From positions 2,108,001 to 2,172,000 of the forward strand of contig JADJTD010000001.1 of the NCBI GenBank assembly GCA_016711345.1: DNA of 64,000 nucleotides, written 5' to 3'. The stretch comes from Chloracidobacterium sp. (GTDB lineage Bacteria; Acidobacteriota; Blastocatellia; Pyrinomonadales; Pyrinomonadaceae). The position numbers and the translations under genes were made by a program. The notes beneath the pieces are model-generated. The model was not told where the DNA came from, ran no database searches, and saw only the letters and a program-made list of their open reading frames with translations. How positions within the stretch are numbered: the stretch's first letter is position 1; every line of letters starts with the position of its first letter. This document shows, piece by piece, positions 28,271-36,289 of this stretch.

Positions 28271-29820
28271 GTTTTTTGGATTTCCTTAGACAAAACTGGC
28301 CAGAGTTGCTCACATTGACCCGCGAGCATATGTTCCTTGTCCTATTTTCGACCGGTGCAGCGATTTTGATCGGTGTTCCGCTTGGTATTCTATTAACTCG
28401 CACCAAATCACTTCAAACTCCAATACTCGGCTTTGCCAACATAATGCAGACCGTGCCGAGCCTTGCTCTTTTTGGTTTGCTTATCCCCATACCATTTATC
28501 GGCGGCATCGGCGCTCGGACGGCGATAATTGCACTTGCTTTGTATGCTTTGCTTCCTGTAATTCGCAACACTGTGACTGGAATTCTCGGTATCGATCCGA
28601 AGACACGTGAGGCGGCGGTCGCGATGGGCATGACCGATTGGCAGCAGTTGAAGCTCGTCGAACTGCCGCTTGCGATGCCGGTAATGCTGACCGGAATTCG
28701 CGTCGCGGTCGTGATTTCGGTCGGCGTTGCGACGGTCGCAGCGGCGGTCGGTGCCGGTGGTTTGGGAACTTACATATTTCGCGGCCTGCGTCAAAATGAC
28801 AATAATTTGCTGCTCGCTGGTGCGTTAGCTTCGGCGATACTTGCTTTGCTATGCGATTTTGCACTAGGGCAATTTGAAAGGTCGTATGCGATCGGCGAGA
28901 GATCATCGTCTCGAAGAAGATTTCTCGGCTTGGGAGTTACCGCCATTTTGCTAGCAATTGTAGCAGCCGGTTCGTTTTCAAATTTCAGATCTGAGATCTC
29001 AAATTCCGAATTTGCAAGCCAAAATAAAAAGGTCATTGTCGGCTCGAAGGATTTTACCGAATCACTTATCTTGGCTGAGATACTAGCTCAAATGCTTGAG
29101 AAAAAAGGCGTTAACGTCCAACGGCAGTTCGAGCTTGGCGGAAATCTTGCGCATGACAGCTTGCTTTCAAAGCAGATCGACGTCTATCCCGAATATACAG
29201 GCACGGCGTACACGGCAATCCTAAAACACAAGCCGATCACCGATCCGCAGGCGGTTTATGACCAAACCAAGGCCGAGTATGCCGATAAATTCAAACTGAC
29301 GGTGAGCCCGCAACTCGGATTCTCAAACGATTTCGCGATCCTCGTTCGCGGCGAAGTGGCAAGGAGAAACAACCTTAAAACCATTACCGACGCCGTTTCA
29401 ATGGGCAGAGATTGGCAAGCCGGATTTGGACAGGATTTTATGTCGCGCGCCGATGGTTATGCCGGATTTGCTAAGGCTTATGGCTTCAGTTTTGCCAAAC
29501 AGCCGCGTGAAATGGACCTTTCGCTGACCTATCGGGCGTTACATTCCGGCGAACTCGACATCATCGCCGGCAACTCGACCGATGGGTTGATCGCGGCTCT
29601 CGATCTTTACCAATTGGCAGACGATAAGCACTATTTTCCGCCGTATCAGGCTGTTTTTATTGCCAGGCAGGACTTGACAGAAATTCTGGACGAAACCTTC
29701 GAAAAATTGAGAAATGCTATCTCTACCGAAGAAATGCGGCGGCTAAATTACGAGGTTGACGGCAATAAACAGACGCCCAAAGACGTAGCGTCAGAATGGC
29801 TGAAAGAAACGAATTTTTAG
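28267..29820 (+). CDS. ABC transporter permease-substrate-binding fusion, osmoprotectant type
   Basis: 517 residues. Residues 1-215 are a six-helix inner-membrane permease with the cytoplasmic coupling loop near DPKTREAAVAMGMTDWQQLK. After another membrane segment (about 220-240), residues about 255-517 form a periplasmic type II binding protein beginning VIVGSKDFTESLILAEIL, with YPEYTGTAYTAIL and DIIAGNSTDGLI. Fused permease/binding proteins are known in the OpuC family. The GTG start overlaps the TGA of the ATPase gene. Together the two genes form a complete importer. The substrate is not provable from sequence alone. Confidence 0.92.
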   Translation: MSFLDFLRQNWPELLTLTREHMFLVLFSTGAAILIGVPLGILLTRTKSLQTPILGFANIMQTVPSLALFGLLIPIPFIGGIGARTAIIALALYALLPVIRNTVTGILGIDPKTREAAVAMGMTDWQQLKLVELPLAMPVMLTGIRVAVVISVGVATVAAAVGAGGLGTYIFRGLRQNDNNLLLAGALASAILALLCDFALGQFERSYAIGERSSSRRRFLGLGVTAILLAIVAAGSFSNFRSEISNSEFASQNKKVIVGSKDFTESLILAEILAQMLEKKGVNVQRQFELGGNLAHDSLLSKQIDVYPEYTGTAYTAILKHKPITDPQAVYDQTKAEYADKFKLTVSPQLGFSNDFAILVRGEVARRNNLKTITDAVSMGRDWQAGFGQDFMSRADGYAGFAKAYGFSFAKQPREMDLSLTYRALHSGELDIIAGNSTDGLIAALDLYQLADDKHYFPPYQAVFIARQDLTEILDETFEKLRNAISTEEMRRLNYEVDGNKQTPKDVASEWLKETNF

Positions 29821-29829
29821 TTGTTGGTT

Positions 29830-30819
29830 ATGCGAGCGATAATTATGGAATCAGATTATCAAATAGTTCTCAAAGGGATGTCGGATGAAATCGCATCTAT
29901 AGTCAGTGAGGCTGTCGCAAAAACAATCCATAATATTGAATTAGCAAATGAGAACCTCGATTTACGACGGATTGAGCGCATAATAATTTGCACCGACTTT
30001 GCAGGAGAGCTTCAAAACTTGTCAGCTTCGACCGCGTCTGGAAATCCGATAACTCACACAAGTGAGGAGTACGCTACGGCGGTCGCGAAAGTGCTCCTTC
30101 TTCCTAAGAATGGTGATTTCGAAATAGTTCCAGTCATAAATGCAAACATAATTGCAATTCTGGGCTTAGGCGATCAAGAGAAGGATAGTGACGCAATTGA
30201 TTACGTTACTCATCTATTACATCACGAACTATGTCATGTCCACGACGATAACAAGAAGATTGATGCCTATCGGGACGATATGCTCAGGACTAGTTATGTT
30301 GGCAAGGACATGTTCATCAGACCGCTTGCAGAGGTGAGCTGGTCAGAATATGTCGCTAACCGTCTATCGTCTCAATCAGCCACAACAACCGCAATCGAAC
30401 TAATGACATCAAGCTTTATTGATGCATTGGATAGAACAAAAGTACTTGTTGATGCTGAAATTAAAGCCTATCGTCATCACGCTGATCTCGAACGACTCTT
30501 AGTTTTTTTTCAACGGCACGGCGAATTTTTGGTGAAAACGGCATCCTATGTTCTTGGATATGTTGATGGACTCCAGAAGCCGTTAGAGACGCTCTCGCCG
30601 ATCGCTTCAAAGAGAATTTCGGGGTCTTATTTTGAAGAAACCTGGCAAGGGCTCCATGTTTCACTTAACGATATGTACAAAGAGTATCCTGGGAACTGGA
30701 AGGATTTGACAGTGTATGACGAGCTCACAGCAGTACTTGAAACATACTACGACAATATGGGGTTAGTGTTATCGACAACCGCTGACAATCAAGCGTATTT
30801 GAATGTTCCATTTCGATAA
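29830..30819 (+). CDS. HExxH-containing protein of unknown function
   Basis: 329 residues from the ATG at 29830; a TTG at 29821 and an ATG at 29845 are alternatives and none has a good ribosome-binding site. I do not recognise a family. HHELCHVHD (His132-His136 from the chosen start) is an HExxH zinc-binding motif, and the downstream EVSWSEYVANR supplies candidate third ligands, as in gluzincin-type metallopeptidases. No signal peptide or membrane helix is visible. The codon choice is more AT-rich than in its neighbours, the gene is isolated after the transporter, and it is followed by a 16-bp perfect hairpin, so recent acquisition is possible. Peptidase activity is inferred from the motif only. 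Confidence 0.7.
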   Translation: MRAIIMESDYQIVLKGMSDEIASIVSEAVAKTIHNIELANENLDLRRIERIIICTDFAGELQNLSASTASGNPITHTSEEYATAVAKVLLLPKNGDFEIVPVINANIIAILGLGDQEKDSDAIDYVTHLLHHELCHVHDDNKKIDAYRDDMLRTSYVGKDMFIRPLAEVSWSEYVANRLSSQSATTTAIELMTSSFIDALDRTKVLVDAEIKAYRHHADLERLLVFFQRHGEFLVKTASYVLGYVDGLQKPLETLSPIASKRISGSYFEETWQGLHVSLNDMYKEYPGNWKDLTVYDELTAVLETYYDNMGLVLSTTADNQAYLNVPFR

Positions 30820-30823
30820 ATAG

Positions 30824-30862
30824 AATTATTCGGTAATGGGTCTGAACCATTACCGAATAATT
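30824..30862. terminator. Long perfect hairpin after the HExxH gene
   Basis: AATTATTCGGTAATGG (30824-30839) pairs with its exact complement at 30847-30862 over 16 bp with a 7-nt loop. No strong T-run follows on the plus strand, so it may be a stabilising 3' hairpin as much as a terminator. Confidence 0.65.
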
Positions 30863-31232
30863 AGCTTGCTTATTTACTAAAAACCTGTAATATAAGAGTT
30901 TGATAATTCCGTATCTCATTCATCGACGGTAAACTCGCCTATATGTTTAGGCGTAATAGATAGTTCGAGAAACGGTTCGTTTATAACTGTTAGAAGTGGT
31001 TCCTGAAAAGGTATACCTCTCGAACGTAGGTTCCTTCCTTGCTACCGTTACACTGAAGATCACTCCGCGTTAGTACTTCTTATTACATCCTGAAGACTCG
31101 TTTTGAGTCCAACTCTGTTGGCTATCCGTTTGTGTATGCGCATGTTGCATGTACTGTAGACGAAATGCCCGCTGAGTGTGTGGACTTAAGAACTATAGTA
31201 GTTTTTTAGTGATCTGAGATATTTAATTACAA
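30863..31232 (+). promoter_or_regulatory. Long structured leader upstream of the DEAD-box helicase gene
   Basis: No ORF. Hairpins are seen at 30936-30953 (CGCCTA/TAGGCG) and 31095-31109 (GACTC/GAGTC), and a longer-range pair GTTCGAGA (30963-30970) with TCTCGAAC (31018-31025). The final bases before the ATG lack a Shine-Dalgarno sequence. Long folded 5' leaders are known for cold-inducible RNA helicase genes; that function here is inferred. Confidence 0.4.
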
Positions 31233-32441
31233 ATGACTTTTAAAGATTTAGGCTTGCTGCCGTTTTACACGGACAAATGCGAGCAATTGGGTTACACAGA
31301 ACCTACACCCATTCAAAAACAGGCAATTCCGGTGCTCTTGCAGGGCGGAGACATCATCGCTTGTGCCGAGACCGGCACCGGCAAAACAGCGGCCTTTCTT
31401 TTGCCGATACTGCAAATGCTTAGCGAAAATAAGGGTAAGCCGGGAACTAAAGTTCTCGTTCTTTCGCCAACGCGCGAGCTTGCCAACCAGACCGAGGCTG
31501 CTTGCCGTGAGTTCGCACCAAAGGGCATTACATGCACGGCGATCATCGGCGGAGCTGGTTACAAACGCCAAATAGACAGCCTCAAACGCGGTGCAAATAT
31601 AATTATCGCGACGCCGGGCCGACTGATCGATTTTATGGATCAGGGCTTGATCAATTTCAGCGGCCTTACACATCTGGTTTTAGACGAGGCCGACCGCATG
31701 CTCGATATGGGCTTTTTACCGTCGATCAAGCGTATCGCTAAGGTCATACCGACAAAGCGTCAGACGCTATTCTTCTCGGCAACAATGTCGCCTGAGATCG
31801 AGCATATCGCGTACGCAATGCTGAAAGATCCGACCTTTATCGAAGTCAGCAAACGAGGCAGCGCCGCCATTCTTGTCGAACAGACGGCATATCCGGTCGC
31901 TCAGCAATCGAAAATGCCATTGTTGCTCGATTTGCTCGATAAGGAAGATTTTGACCGAGTGCTTGTATTTACTCGCACAAAACGCGGTGCCGACCGTATT
32001 GCACACATTTTGGAAAAGCGTGAGCATAAATCGAACCGCATCCACGGTGACCGCTCACAGTCGCAGCGCGAAGCCGCTCTTCGCAGCTTCAAATCGGGCC
32101 ATACCAACGTTTTAGTCGCCACAGACGTGGCCGCACGCGGCATCGATATAGATTCGGTGTCACATGTGATAAACTATGATATACCGGAGGCACCAGAGGA
32201 TTACGTCCACCGTATTGGCCGTACAGGTCGTGCCGGTAACAAAGGGCGGGCGATCACGCTGTTTACGATTGCAGAAGAGCATTCGATGCGTGCTATTGAA
32301 AAATTAACGGGCCAAAAGGTCGAGCGTGTCGTGCTTCCTGATTTTGGAGGCCACAATTTCGCGATAGCCGCTCCGACAAAGAAGGTTAGCGGACGCGGCG
32401 GGCGAAGTTATCGCTCATTCGGTCCGCGACGCGGCAGATAA
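31233..32441 (+). CDS. DEAD-box ATP-dependent RNA helicase (RhlE/CsdA-like)
   Basis: 402 residues. The Q motif (YTEPTPIQKQAIP), motif I AETGTGKT (45-52), Ia PTRELANQ, DEAD at 151-154, SAT (FFSATM), motif V ATDVAARGID and motif VI HRIGRTGRAG are all intact. A short basic Arg/Gly tail (KVSGRGGRSYRSFGPRRGR) probably aids RNA binding. It unwinds short RNA duplexes, with typical roles in ribosome assembly or mRNA decay at low temperature. It has a long structured leader and is followed 51 bp later by a zinc-ribbon protein that may be co-transcribed. Confidence 0.95.
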   Translation: MTFKDLGLLPFYTDKCEQLGYTEPTPIQKQAIPVLLQGGDIIACAETGTGKTAAFLLPILQMLSENKGKPGTKVLVLSPTRELANQTEAACREFAPKGITCTAIIGGAGYKRQIDSLKRGANIIIATPGRLIDFMDQGLINFSGLTHLVLDEADRMLDMGFLPSIKRIAKVIPTKRQTLFFSATMSPEIEHIAYAMLKDPTFIEVSKRGSAAILVEQTAYPVAQQSKMPLLLDLLDKEDFDRVLVFTRTKRGADRIAHILEKREHKSNRIHGDRSQSQREAALRSFKSGHTNVLVATDVAARGIDIDSVSHVINYDIPEAPEDYVHRIGRTGRAGNKGRAITLFTIAEEHSMRAIEKLTGQKVERVVLPDFGGHNFAIAAPTKKVSGRGGRSYRSFGPRRGR

Positions 32442-32492
32442 CCTAGTTTAATGGATGAAGACGCTTAGACAAGCGTTCGAGAGGTTAAATAT

Positions 32493-32855
32493 ATGGCAGC
32501 TAAAGTTAAAGCTGAAGTTTATACAGTAGATCAATCAGTCGAGATGATGTGCTCGGCTTGCGATTTGGAGCAAAATCACAAGATCCAGAGCGTTACTAAG
32601 CAAGGCAAGATCACTAGTGCGATCTGCGAAACTTGTGAAACGGTCAGTAAATTTACTCGTGGTGTAAAAACCTCGCTCTCAATGGGAACGAGCAAAAATG
32701 CATCACCTTATGACCGTATGCGTAAATACCGCAAAGGACAGGCGATGACCCACGACAAATTCGGTCGGGGCGAAGTAACAGCCGTCATCGAACCGCAAAA
32801 GATCGACGTCCTATTCGGCGATCAGACGCGTCGGCTTATACACTCTCAGGATTAA
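32493..32855 (+). CDS. Small zinc-ribbon protein with Tudor-like tail
   Basis: 120 residues. Two CxxC pairs (Cys20/Cys23 and Cys45/Cys48) make a zinc ribbon. The C-terminal part KFGRGEVTAVIEPQKIDVLFGD-type segment resembles the short Tudor-like fold found at the end of UvrD-family helicases and in CarD-like proteins, with the pattern G-x-G-x-V then V-x-F. This suggests binding to RNA polymerase or nucleic acid, but no function can be named. It is probably co-transcribed with the helicase gene and is followed by a clear terminator. Confidence 0.8.
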   Translation: MAAKVKAEVYTVDQSVEMMCSACDLEQNHKIQSVTKQGKITSAICETCETVSKFTRGVKTSLSMGTSKNASPYDRMRKYRKGQAMTHDKFGRGEVTAVIEPQKIDVLFGDQTRRLIHSQD

Positions 32856-32880
32856 TTTGATCCGGTAAATCAGTAAGGCT

Positions 32881-32916
32881 GTCAGGAGACATTAAAAACC
32901 TCCTGACGGTCTTTTT
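32881..32916 (+). terminator. Terminator after the zinc-ribbon gene
   Basis: GTCAGGAG (32881-32888) pairs with CTCCTGAC (32900-32907), followed by a run TCTTTTTT. Confidence 0.9.
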
Positions 32917-32958
32917 TCGTGTTGAAATCGAGGAAAATTGATTTTACGTATCGTTTGA

Positions 32959-33345
32959 TCAACCTTCCAGCTTGCTTCTTCCCTGAATCGTTACAGGTGC
33001 GTTGGGCGAGCAGCAGACATCGACAAGTCTTTTGCGATCACGTTCCATTTCCTTATCTTGGTCCAGCATCTTCAATGTAACCGCAAAAACTTCTGCCGCG
33101 GCTTTATCGGTTGGCTCGGTCAGACGGTAATGCATCCATTTGCCGTCACGACGACCTGTGACGAGTGACGCACGTTTTAGATATGAAAGGTGGCGTGAAA
33201 TTTTTGGATTATTCGTTCCTAGCGTTTCCGCAAAAAAACATACACAGACCTCGCCGTTCCGCATTAGATTGATAAGCCGCAGCCTCGTACGGTCGGCTAA
33301 AGCTGCGAAAAATAGTTCTGCATCAAAGCCATTTTCTGTCGCCAT
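32959..33345 (-). CDS. arsR: ArsR-family transcriptional repressor
   Basis: 128 residues from the ATG at 33345; the open frame continues upstream but runs through the operator. A winged helix-turn-helix is evident (FFAALADRTRLRLINLMRNG, then ISRHLSYLKRASLVTGRRDG). The motif ExCVCF (Cys-Val-Cys) in the metal-sensing helix region is the type that binds As(III), and further cysteines lie near the C-terminus (VDVCCSP). It is divergent from the arsI-acr3-arsC genes, with two palindromes in the gap. It should repress that operon and itself until arsenite binds. Confidence 0.94.
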   Translation of the reverse strand: MATENGFDAELFFAALADRTRLRLINLMRNGEVCVCFFAETLGTNNPKISRHLSYLKRASLVTGRRDGKWMHYRLTEPTDKAAAEVFAVTLKMLDQDKEMERDRKRLVDVCCSPNAPVTIQGRSKLEG

Positions 33346-33365
33346 AAAAAAATTATAGCACATCA

Positions 33366-33387
33366 CAATTACGTCTTGACATAATTG
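33366..33387. promoter_or_regulatory. ArsR operator palindrome 1
   Basis: CAATTACGTC-TT-GACATAATTG is a 22-bp palindrome with one mismatch. It contains TTGACA, so it overlaps a likely plus-strand -35 box and lies just upstream of the arsR start on the minus strand. Confidence 0.8.
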
Positions 33388-33411
33388 TTTTTCTGATATA
33401 TCGTTGAAATA

Positions 33412-33433
33412 CAATTACGGTTAGACGTAATTG
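33412..33433. promoter_or_regulatory. ArsR operator palindrome 2
   Basis: CAATTACGGT-TA-GACGTAATTG shares the consensus CAATTACGTC-N2-GACGTAATTG with palindrome 1. The centres are 46 bp apart, between arsR and arsI, placing it near the transcription start of the resistance genes. Confidence 0.8.
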
Positions 33434-33455
33434 ATATTTCGGTAGGAGTGAAATT

Positions 33456-33938
33456 ATGACGACGATCAATACATTAAAAGCACATCTGGCCCTCAAGGTA
33501 AAAAACGTTGAAACCAGCCTCGAGTTTTACAAAAAGATGTTCGGCATCGAGCCGAGCAAGGTCCGCACGGGCTACGCAAAGTTTGACGTGCAAAACCCGC
33601 CGCTCAACTTTACACTCAATCAATCAGCGTTTGAAGGTCATGGAGCCTTGTCGCATCTCGGCATTCAGGTAGCTGGAACTGAGGACGTTCTCGCAATGAA
33701 AAATCGCTGGGAAGAATTAGGCCTCGTTCCGCGCGAAGAAATGCAGACAACGTGCTGTTACGCGCTTCAGGACAAGGCTTGGGTGCAGGATCCGGACGGC
33801 AACGAGTGGGAAGTTTTTGCTGTACTAGAAGACAACCTCGGCGAAGAAGCCCGGAAGAGTGCAGACGCAACGTGCTGCACGCCGAGCTTTACAAACATCG
33901 GCGGGAAGAAACAGGAAGTCGCAACTGCCTGCTGCTAA
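33456..33938 (+). CDS. arsI: ArsI/CadI-family VOC metalloenzyme (organoarsenical C-As lyase type)
   Basis: 160 residues of the vicinal oxygen chelate fold. Candidate Fe(II) ligands are His10, His67 (GALSHLGIQV) and Glu119 (NEWEVF). The adjacent Cys100-Cys101 in TTCCYALQDKAW match the arsenical-binding pair of ArsI lyases. The tail is cysteine-rich (ATCC at 138-141, ACC at the end), useful for metalloid capture. ArsI enzymes demethylate methyl-As(III) with oxygen; some relatives are annotated as cadmium-induced CadI. It is the first gene of the ars operon, with good ribosome-binding site GTAGGAG. Confidence 0.9.
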   Translation: MTTINTLKAHLALKVKNVETSLEFYKKMFGIEPSKVRTGYAKFDVQNPPLNFTLNQSAFEGHGALSHLGIQVAGTEDVLAMKNRWEELGLVPREEMQTTCCYALQDKAWVQDPDGNEWEVFAVLEDNLGEEARKSADATCCTPSFTNIGGKKQEVATACC

Positions 33939-33944
33939 ACGACA

Positions 33945-34097
33945 ATGCAAAAGCAAAATATGAATCGTGGAATGAGTTTCGAAGAGCTTCGCCGCCTGCG
34001 ATCGGGTCAGCCCGAAAAGGAAAAACGCGGCGGCAAGCTTTTCGAAACCGATTGGGAAGTTTTCGTTGCTAGATACAACGAAAACACGGGCAAATAG
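33945..34097 (+). CDS. 50-aa small protein between arsI and acr3
   Basis: Begins MQKQNMNRGMSFEELRRLRS and ends in FETDWEVFVARYNENTGK. It starts 6 bp after the arsI stop and ends 48 bp before acr3, in the operon direction, with codon use like its neighbours. It is charged, with no membrane helix and no cysteine. No family is recognised. Placement makes it likely to be translated, but size leaves doubt. Confidence 0.55.
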   Translation: MQKQNMNRGMSFEELRRLRSGQPEKEKRGGKLFETDWEVFVARYNENTGK

Positions 34098-34145
34098 GAT
34101 AGTCGCACATTCTGCTGTGAAGGTGCCGTTTCGTAGGTGTAGATA

Positions 34146-35207
34146 ATGTCTGCTGACAATTGCAATCCCGCAGCGCGGCTCTCGTTTTTGGACAGATACC
34201 TGACGCTTTGGATCTTCGGGGCGATGTCTCTCGGCGTGATAACCGGCTATCTATATCCGGCCGTCGACGGCGTCATAAATCGCTTTAATGTCGGGACGAC
34301 AAACATCCCGATCGCGATCGGATTGATCCTGATGATGTACCCGCCGCTCGCCAAGGTGCGTTACGAAAATCTCGGCGAGGTTTTTCGCAATACCAAAATA
34401 CTCGGCCTTTCGCTCGTTCAGAACTGGGTCATCGGACCTGTCCTGATGTTCGCATTGGCGATCATTTTCCTTCGCGATCAACCGGAATATATGGTTGGCC
34501 TGATCATGATCGGCATCGCCCGCTGCATCGCAATGGTCATCGTCTGGAACGAGCTGGCTCGCGGCGACAGTGAATACGCCGCCGGACTCGTTGCATTCAA
34601 CAGCGTCTTTCAAGTGCTCTTTTACAGCGCTTATGCCTGGGTATTTATCACCGTGCTGCCGCCGTATTTCGGCGTACAGGGCATCGCTGTCGATGTGAGC
34701 ATCTGGCAGATCGCCCAGAGCGTTTTCGTTTATTTGGGCATACCGTTCATTGCCGGAATGTTGACGCGGTTCTTTCTCATAAAGGCAAAAGGCAAAGCTT
34801 GGTATCACGACAAATTTATCCCGCGTATCAGCCCGCTCACATTGGTTGCATTGTTGTTTACGATATTTGTGATGTTCAGCCTGAAGGGAAATCTGATCGT
34901 CCAATTGCCGCTCGATGTTGTGCGTATAGCGATACCGCTGCTTATCTATTTTGTAGTGATGTTCCTCGTCAGTTTTTACATGGGGCGAAAGGTCGGAGCG
35001 GATTACTCAAAAACGGCGACGCTTTCATTCACGGCAGCGAGCAATAATTTTGAGCTGGCTATTGCCGTTGCGGTGGCCGTGTTCGGGATCAATTCGGGAG
35101 TCGCGCTGGCAGCGGTGATCGGGCCGCTCGTCGAGGTCCCGGTTTTGATCGGCCTTGTGAATGTCGCACTCTATTTCCAAAAACGTTATTTCATCGCAGA
35201 GGCTTAA
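34146..35207 (+). CDS. acr3: ACR3-family arsenite efflux permease
   Basis: 353 residues with about ten hydrophobic helices. The conserved cysteine of the family is Cys127 in IGIARCIAMVIVWNELARG; other markers are NIPIAIGLILMMYPPLAKV near the N-terminus and the C-terminal AASNNFELAIAVAVAVFG. It exports arsenite using the proton-motive force. It lies between arsI and arsC, so arsenate reduced by ArsC, and arsenite released by ArsI, leave through this pump. Confidence 0.96.
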   Translation: MSADNCNPAARLSFLDRYLTLWIFGAMSLGVITGYLYPAVDGVINRFNVGTTNIPIAIGLILMMYPPLAKVRYENLGEVFRNTKILGLSLVQNWVIGPVLMFALAIIFLRDQPEYMVGLIMIGIARCIAMVIVWNELARGDSEYAAGLVAFNSVFQVLFYSAYAWVFITVLPPYFGVQGIAVDVSIWQIAQSVFVYLGIPFIAGMLTRFFLIKAKGKAWYHDKFIPRISPLTLVALLFTIFVMFSLKGNLIVQLPLDVVRIAIPLLIYFVVMFLVSFYMGRKVGADYSKTATLSFTAASNNFELAIAVAVAVFGINSGVALAAVIGPLVEVPVLIGLVNVALYFQKRYFIAEA

Positions 35208-35211
35208 GAAA

Positions 35212-35631
35212 ATGACAAAAAAACGAGTCCTGATACTCTGCACCGGAAACTCAGCCCGCAGCCAAATGGCCGAAGGCATTTTGCGTCATATCGCAGGCGA
35301 CAAATACGACGTGACGAGCGCCGGAACCATAGCAAGTTTCGTTCGTCCGCAAGCCATCGCTGTAATGAACGAGATCGGCATAGACATTTCTGCTCATCGC
35401 TCAAAATGCCTCGATGAATTTCTCGATCAACATTTCGACTACATCATCACCGTCTGCGACAACGCCAACCAAACCTGCCCCGCCTTCCCCGGCAACGCAG
35501 AGCGCATCCACTGGAGCTTCGAAGACCCCGCCGAAGCACAAGGTACAGAAGAACAAATTCTAGATGTTTTTAGACGAGTGCGGGACGAGATCTTCCAACG
35601 AATGAGAGCAGAGAGTAACCTCGCTCTGTGA
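35212..35631 (+). CDS. arsC: Thioredoxin-coupled arsenate reductase
   Basis: 139 residues from the ATG at 35212, four bases after the acr3 stop (an open frame begins earlier, inside acr3). The low-molecular-weight phosphatase P-loop is Cys10-TGNSA-Arg16-Ser. Cys82 and Cys89 (VCDNANQTCP) complete the three-cysteine relay and match the numbering of the Staphylococcus aureus pI258 ArsC. It reduces arsenate to arsenite for export by Acr3. Last gene of the operon, followed by a terminator. Confidence 0.96.
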   Translation: MTKKRVLILCTGNSARSQMAEGILRHIAGDKYDVTSAGTIASFVRPQAIAVMNEIGIDISAHRSKCLDEFLDQHFDYIITVCDNANQTCPAFPGNAERIHWSFEDPAEAQGTEEQILDVFRRVRDEIFQRMRAESNLAL

Positions 35632-35680
35632 CGTCCGAGTTTTGATGGACATCTAATATATAGATTAGCAAAAAAACAAA

Positions 35681-35706
35681 AAAGGCTGCCTTTTAGGACA
35701 GCCTTT
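35681..35706. terminator. Bidirectional terminator between arsC and the minus-strand gene
   Basis: AAAGGCTG (35681-35688) pairs with CAGCCTTT (35699-35706). On the minus strand it is followed by a long T-run (complement of the A-rich stretch 35670-35682). It serves both convergent genes. Confidence 0.8.
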
Positions 35707-35725
35707 GTTGCCCATTTTCTTTTCG

Positions 35726-36079
35726 TTATTTTCTGCCACCGCGGAACAGTAAACCGAGCACCAGGCCGACTGCGGCTGAGATGAGGATCGTTTGACCGGG
35801 CTTTTGCCGTGCAAATTCTTTAGCGTCCTCGATAAGTTCCTTCGGGTCTTTGCCCTGAAGCTCCTTGAACTTGTCGCCTGCTGCCGTAAACTTATCGTTT
35901 GCAAAATCCTTTGCTTTTGCGGCCGCGTCCTGTAACTTTTGCCCGTATTCTTGTGCCTGCATCTTTATATCTCCTAGAAATTCGTCGTCTGTGACCTTTT
36001 CCGTCTCGTTCACGATCGGAACGAGCCCTTGTTCCAATTCCTGTTCCGCCTTTTTAACTTCTGCTTCAAATTCCGACAT
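35726..36079 (-). CDS. Small YqjD/DUF883-like membrane-anchored protein
   Basis: 117 residues from the ATG at 36079, chosen because GGAGGAAGG lies just upstream; the longer frame is not supported. The protein is a long amphipathic helix rich in Ala, Lys, Glu and Asp (for example EEFA-like DAKEFARQKPGQT) ending in one C-terminal membrane helix ILISAAVGLVLGLLF and a basic tip. This matches the layout of YqjD/ElaB/DUF883 proteins, which sit in the inner membrane and can bind ribosomes. The assignment rests on layout rather than a diagnostic motif. Confidence 0.75.
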   Translation of the reverse strand: MSEFEAEVKKAEQELEQGLVPIVNETEKVTDDEFLGDIKMQAQEYGQKLQDAAAKAKDFANDKFTAAGDKFKELQGKDPKELIEDAKEFARQKPGQTILISAAVGLVLGLLFRGGRK

Positions 36080-36254
36080 ATTAGACCTTCCTCCAAGTAA
36101 TAATATCTGCAAGTAATGCGACATTTCCGATGATATCAGCCGCTTGATAGTTGTAACGTATTTGCCGGAATAAAGGTTCGCCTTTTCGGTTTTTGTGATG
36201 TTGGTCACTTTTTCGGTTGACAACATTATTCTCAAAATGCGAATCTAGTCAAAA

Positions 36255-36270
36255 TAGTAAGTGCTTACTA
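36255..36270. promoter_or_regulatory. Palindromic operator upstream of the TetR gene
   Basis: TAGTAAG-TG-CTTACTA has perfect 7-bp arms and lies 20 bp before the TetR-family start codon, the usual place for an autoregulatory TetR operator. Confidence 0.65.
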
Positions 36271-36289
36271 ACTTACGAAAGGGGAATTT

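Noticed and set aside
33346..33414. Upstream start for arsR
   Set aside because: It would put coding sequence across the operator palindrome; ATG at 33345 fits the family length.
34251..34904. 217-aa minus-strand ORF
   Set aside because: Antisense to acr3, His/Asp/Gln-rich composition typical of a shadow frame, no motif.
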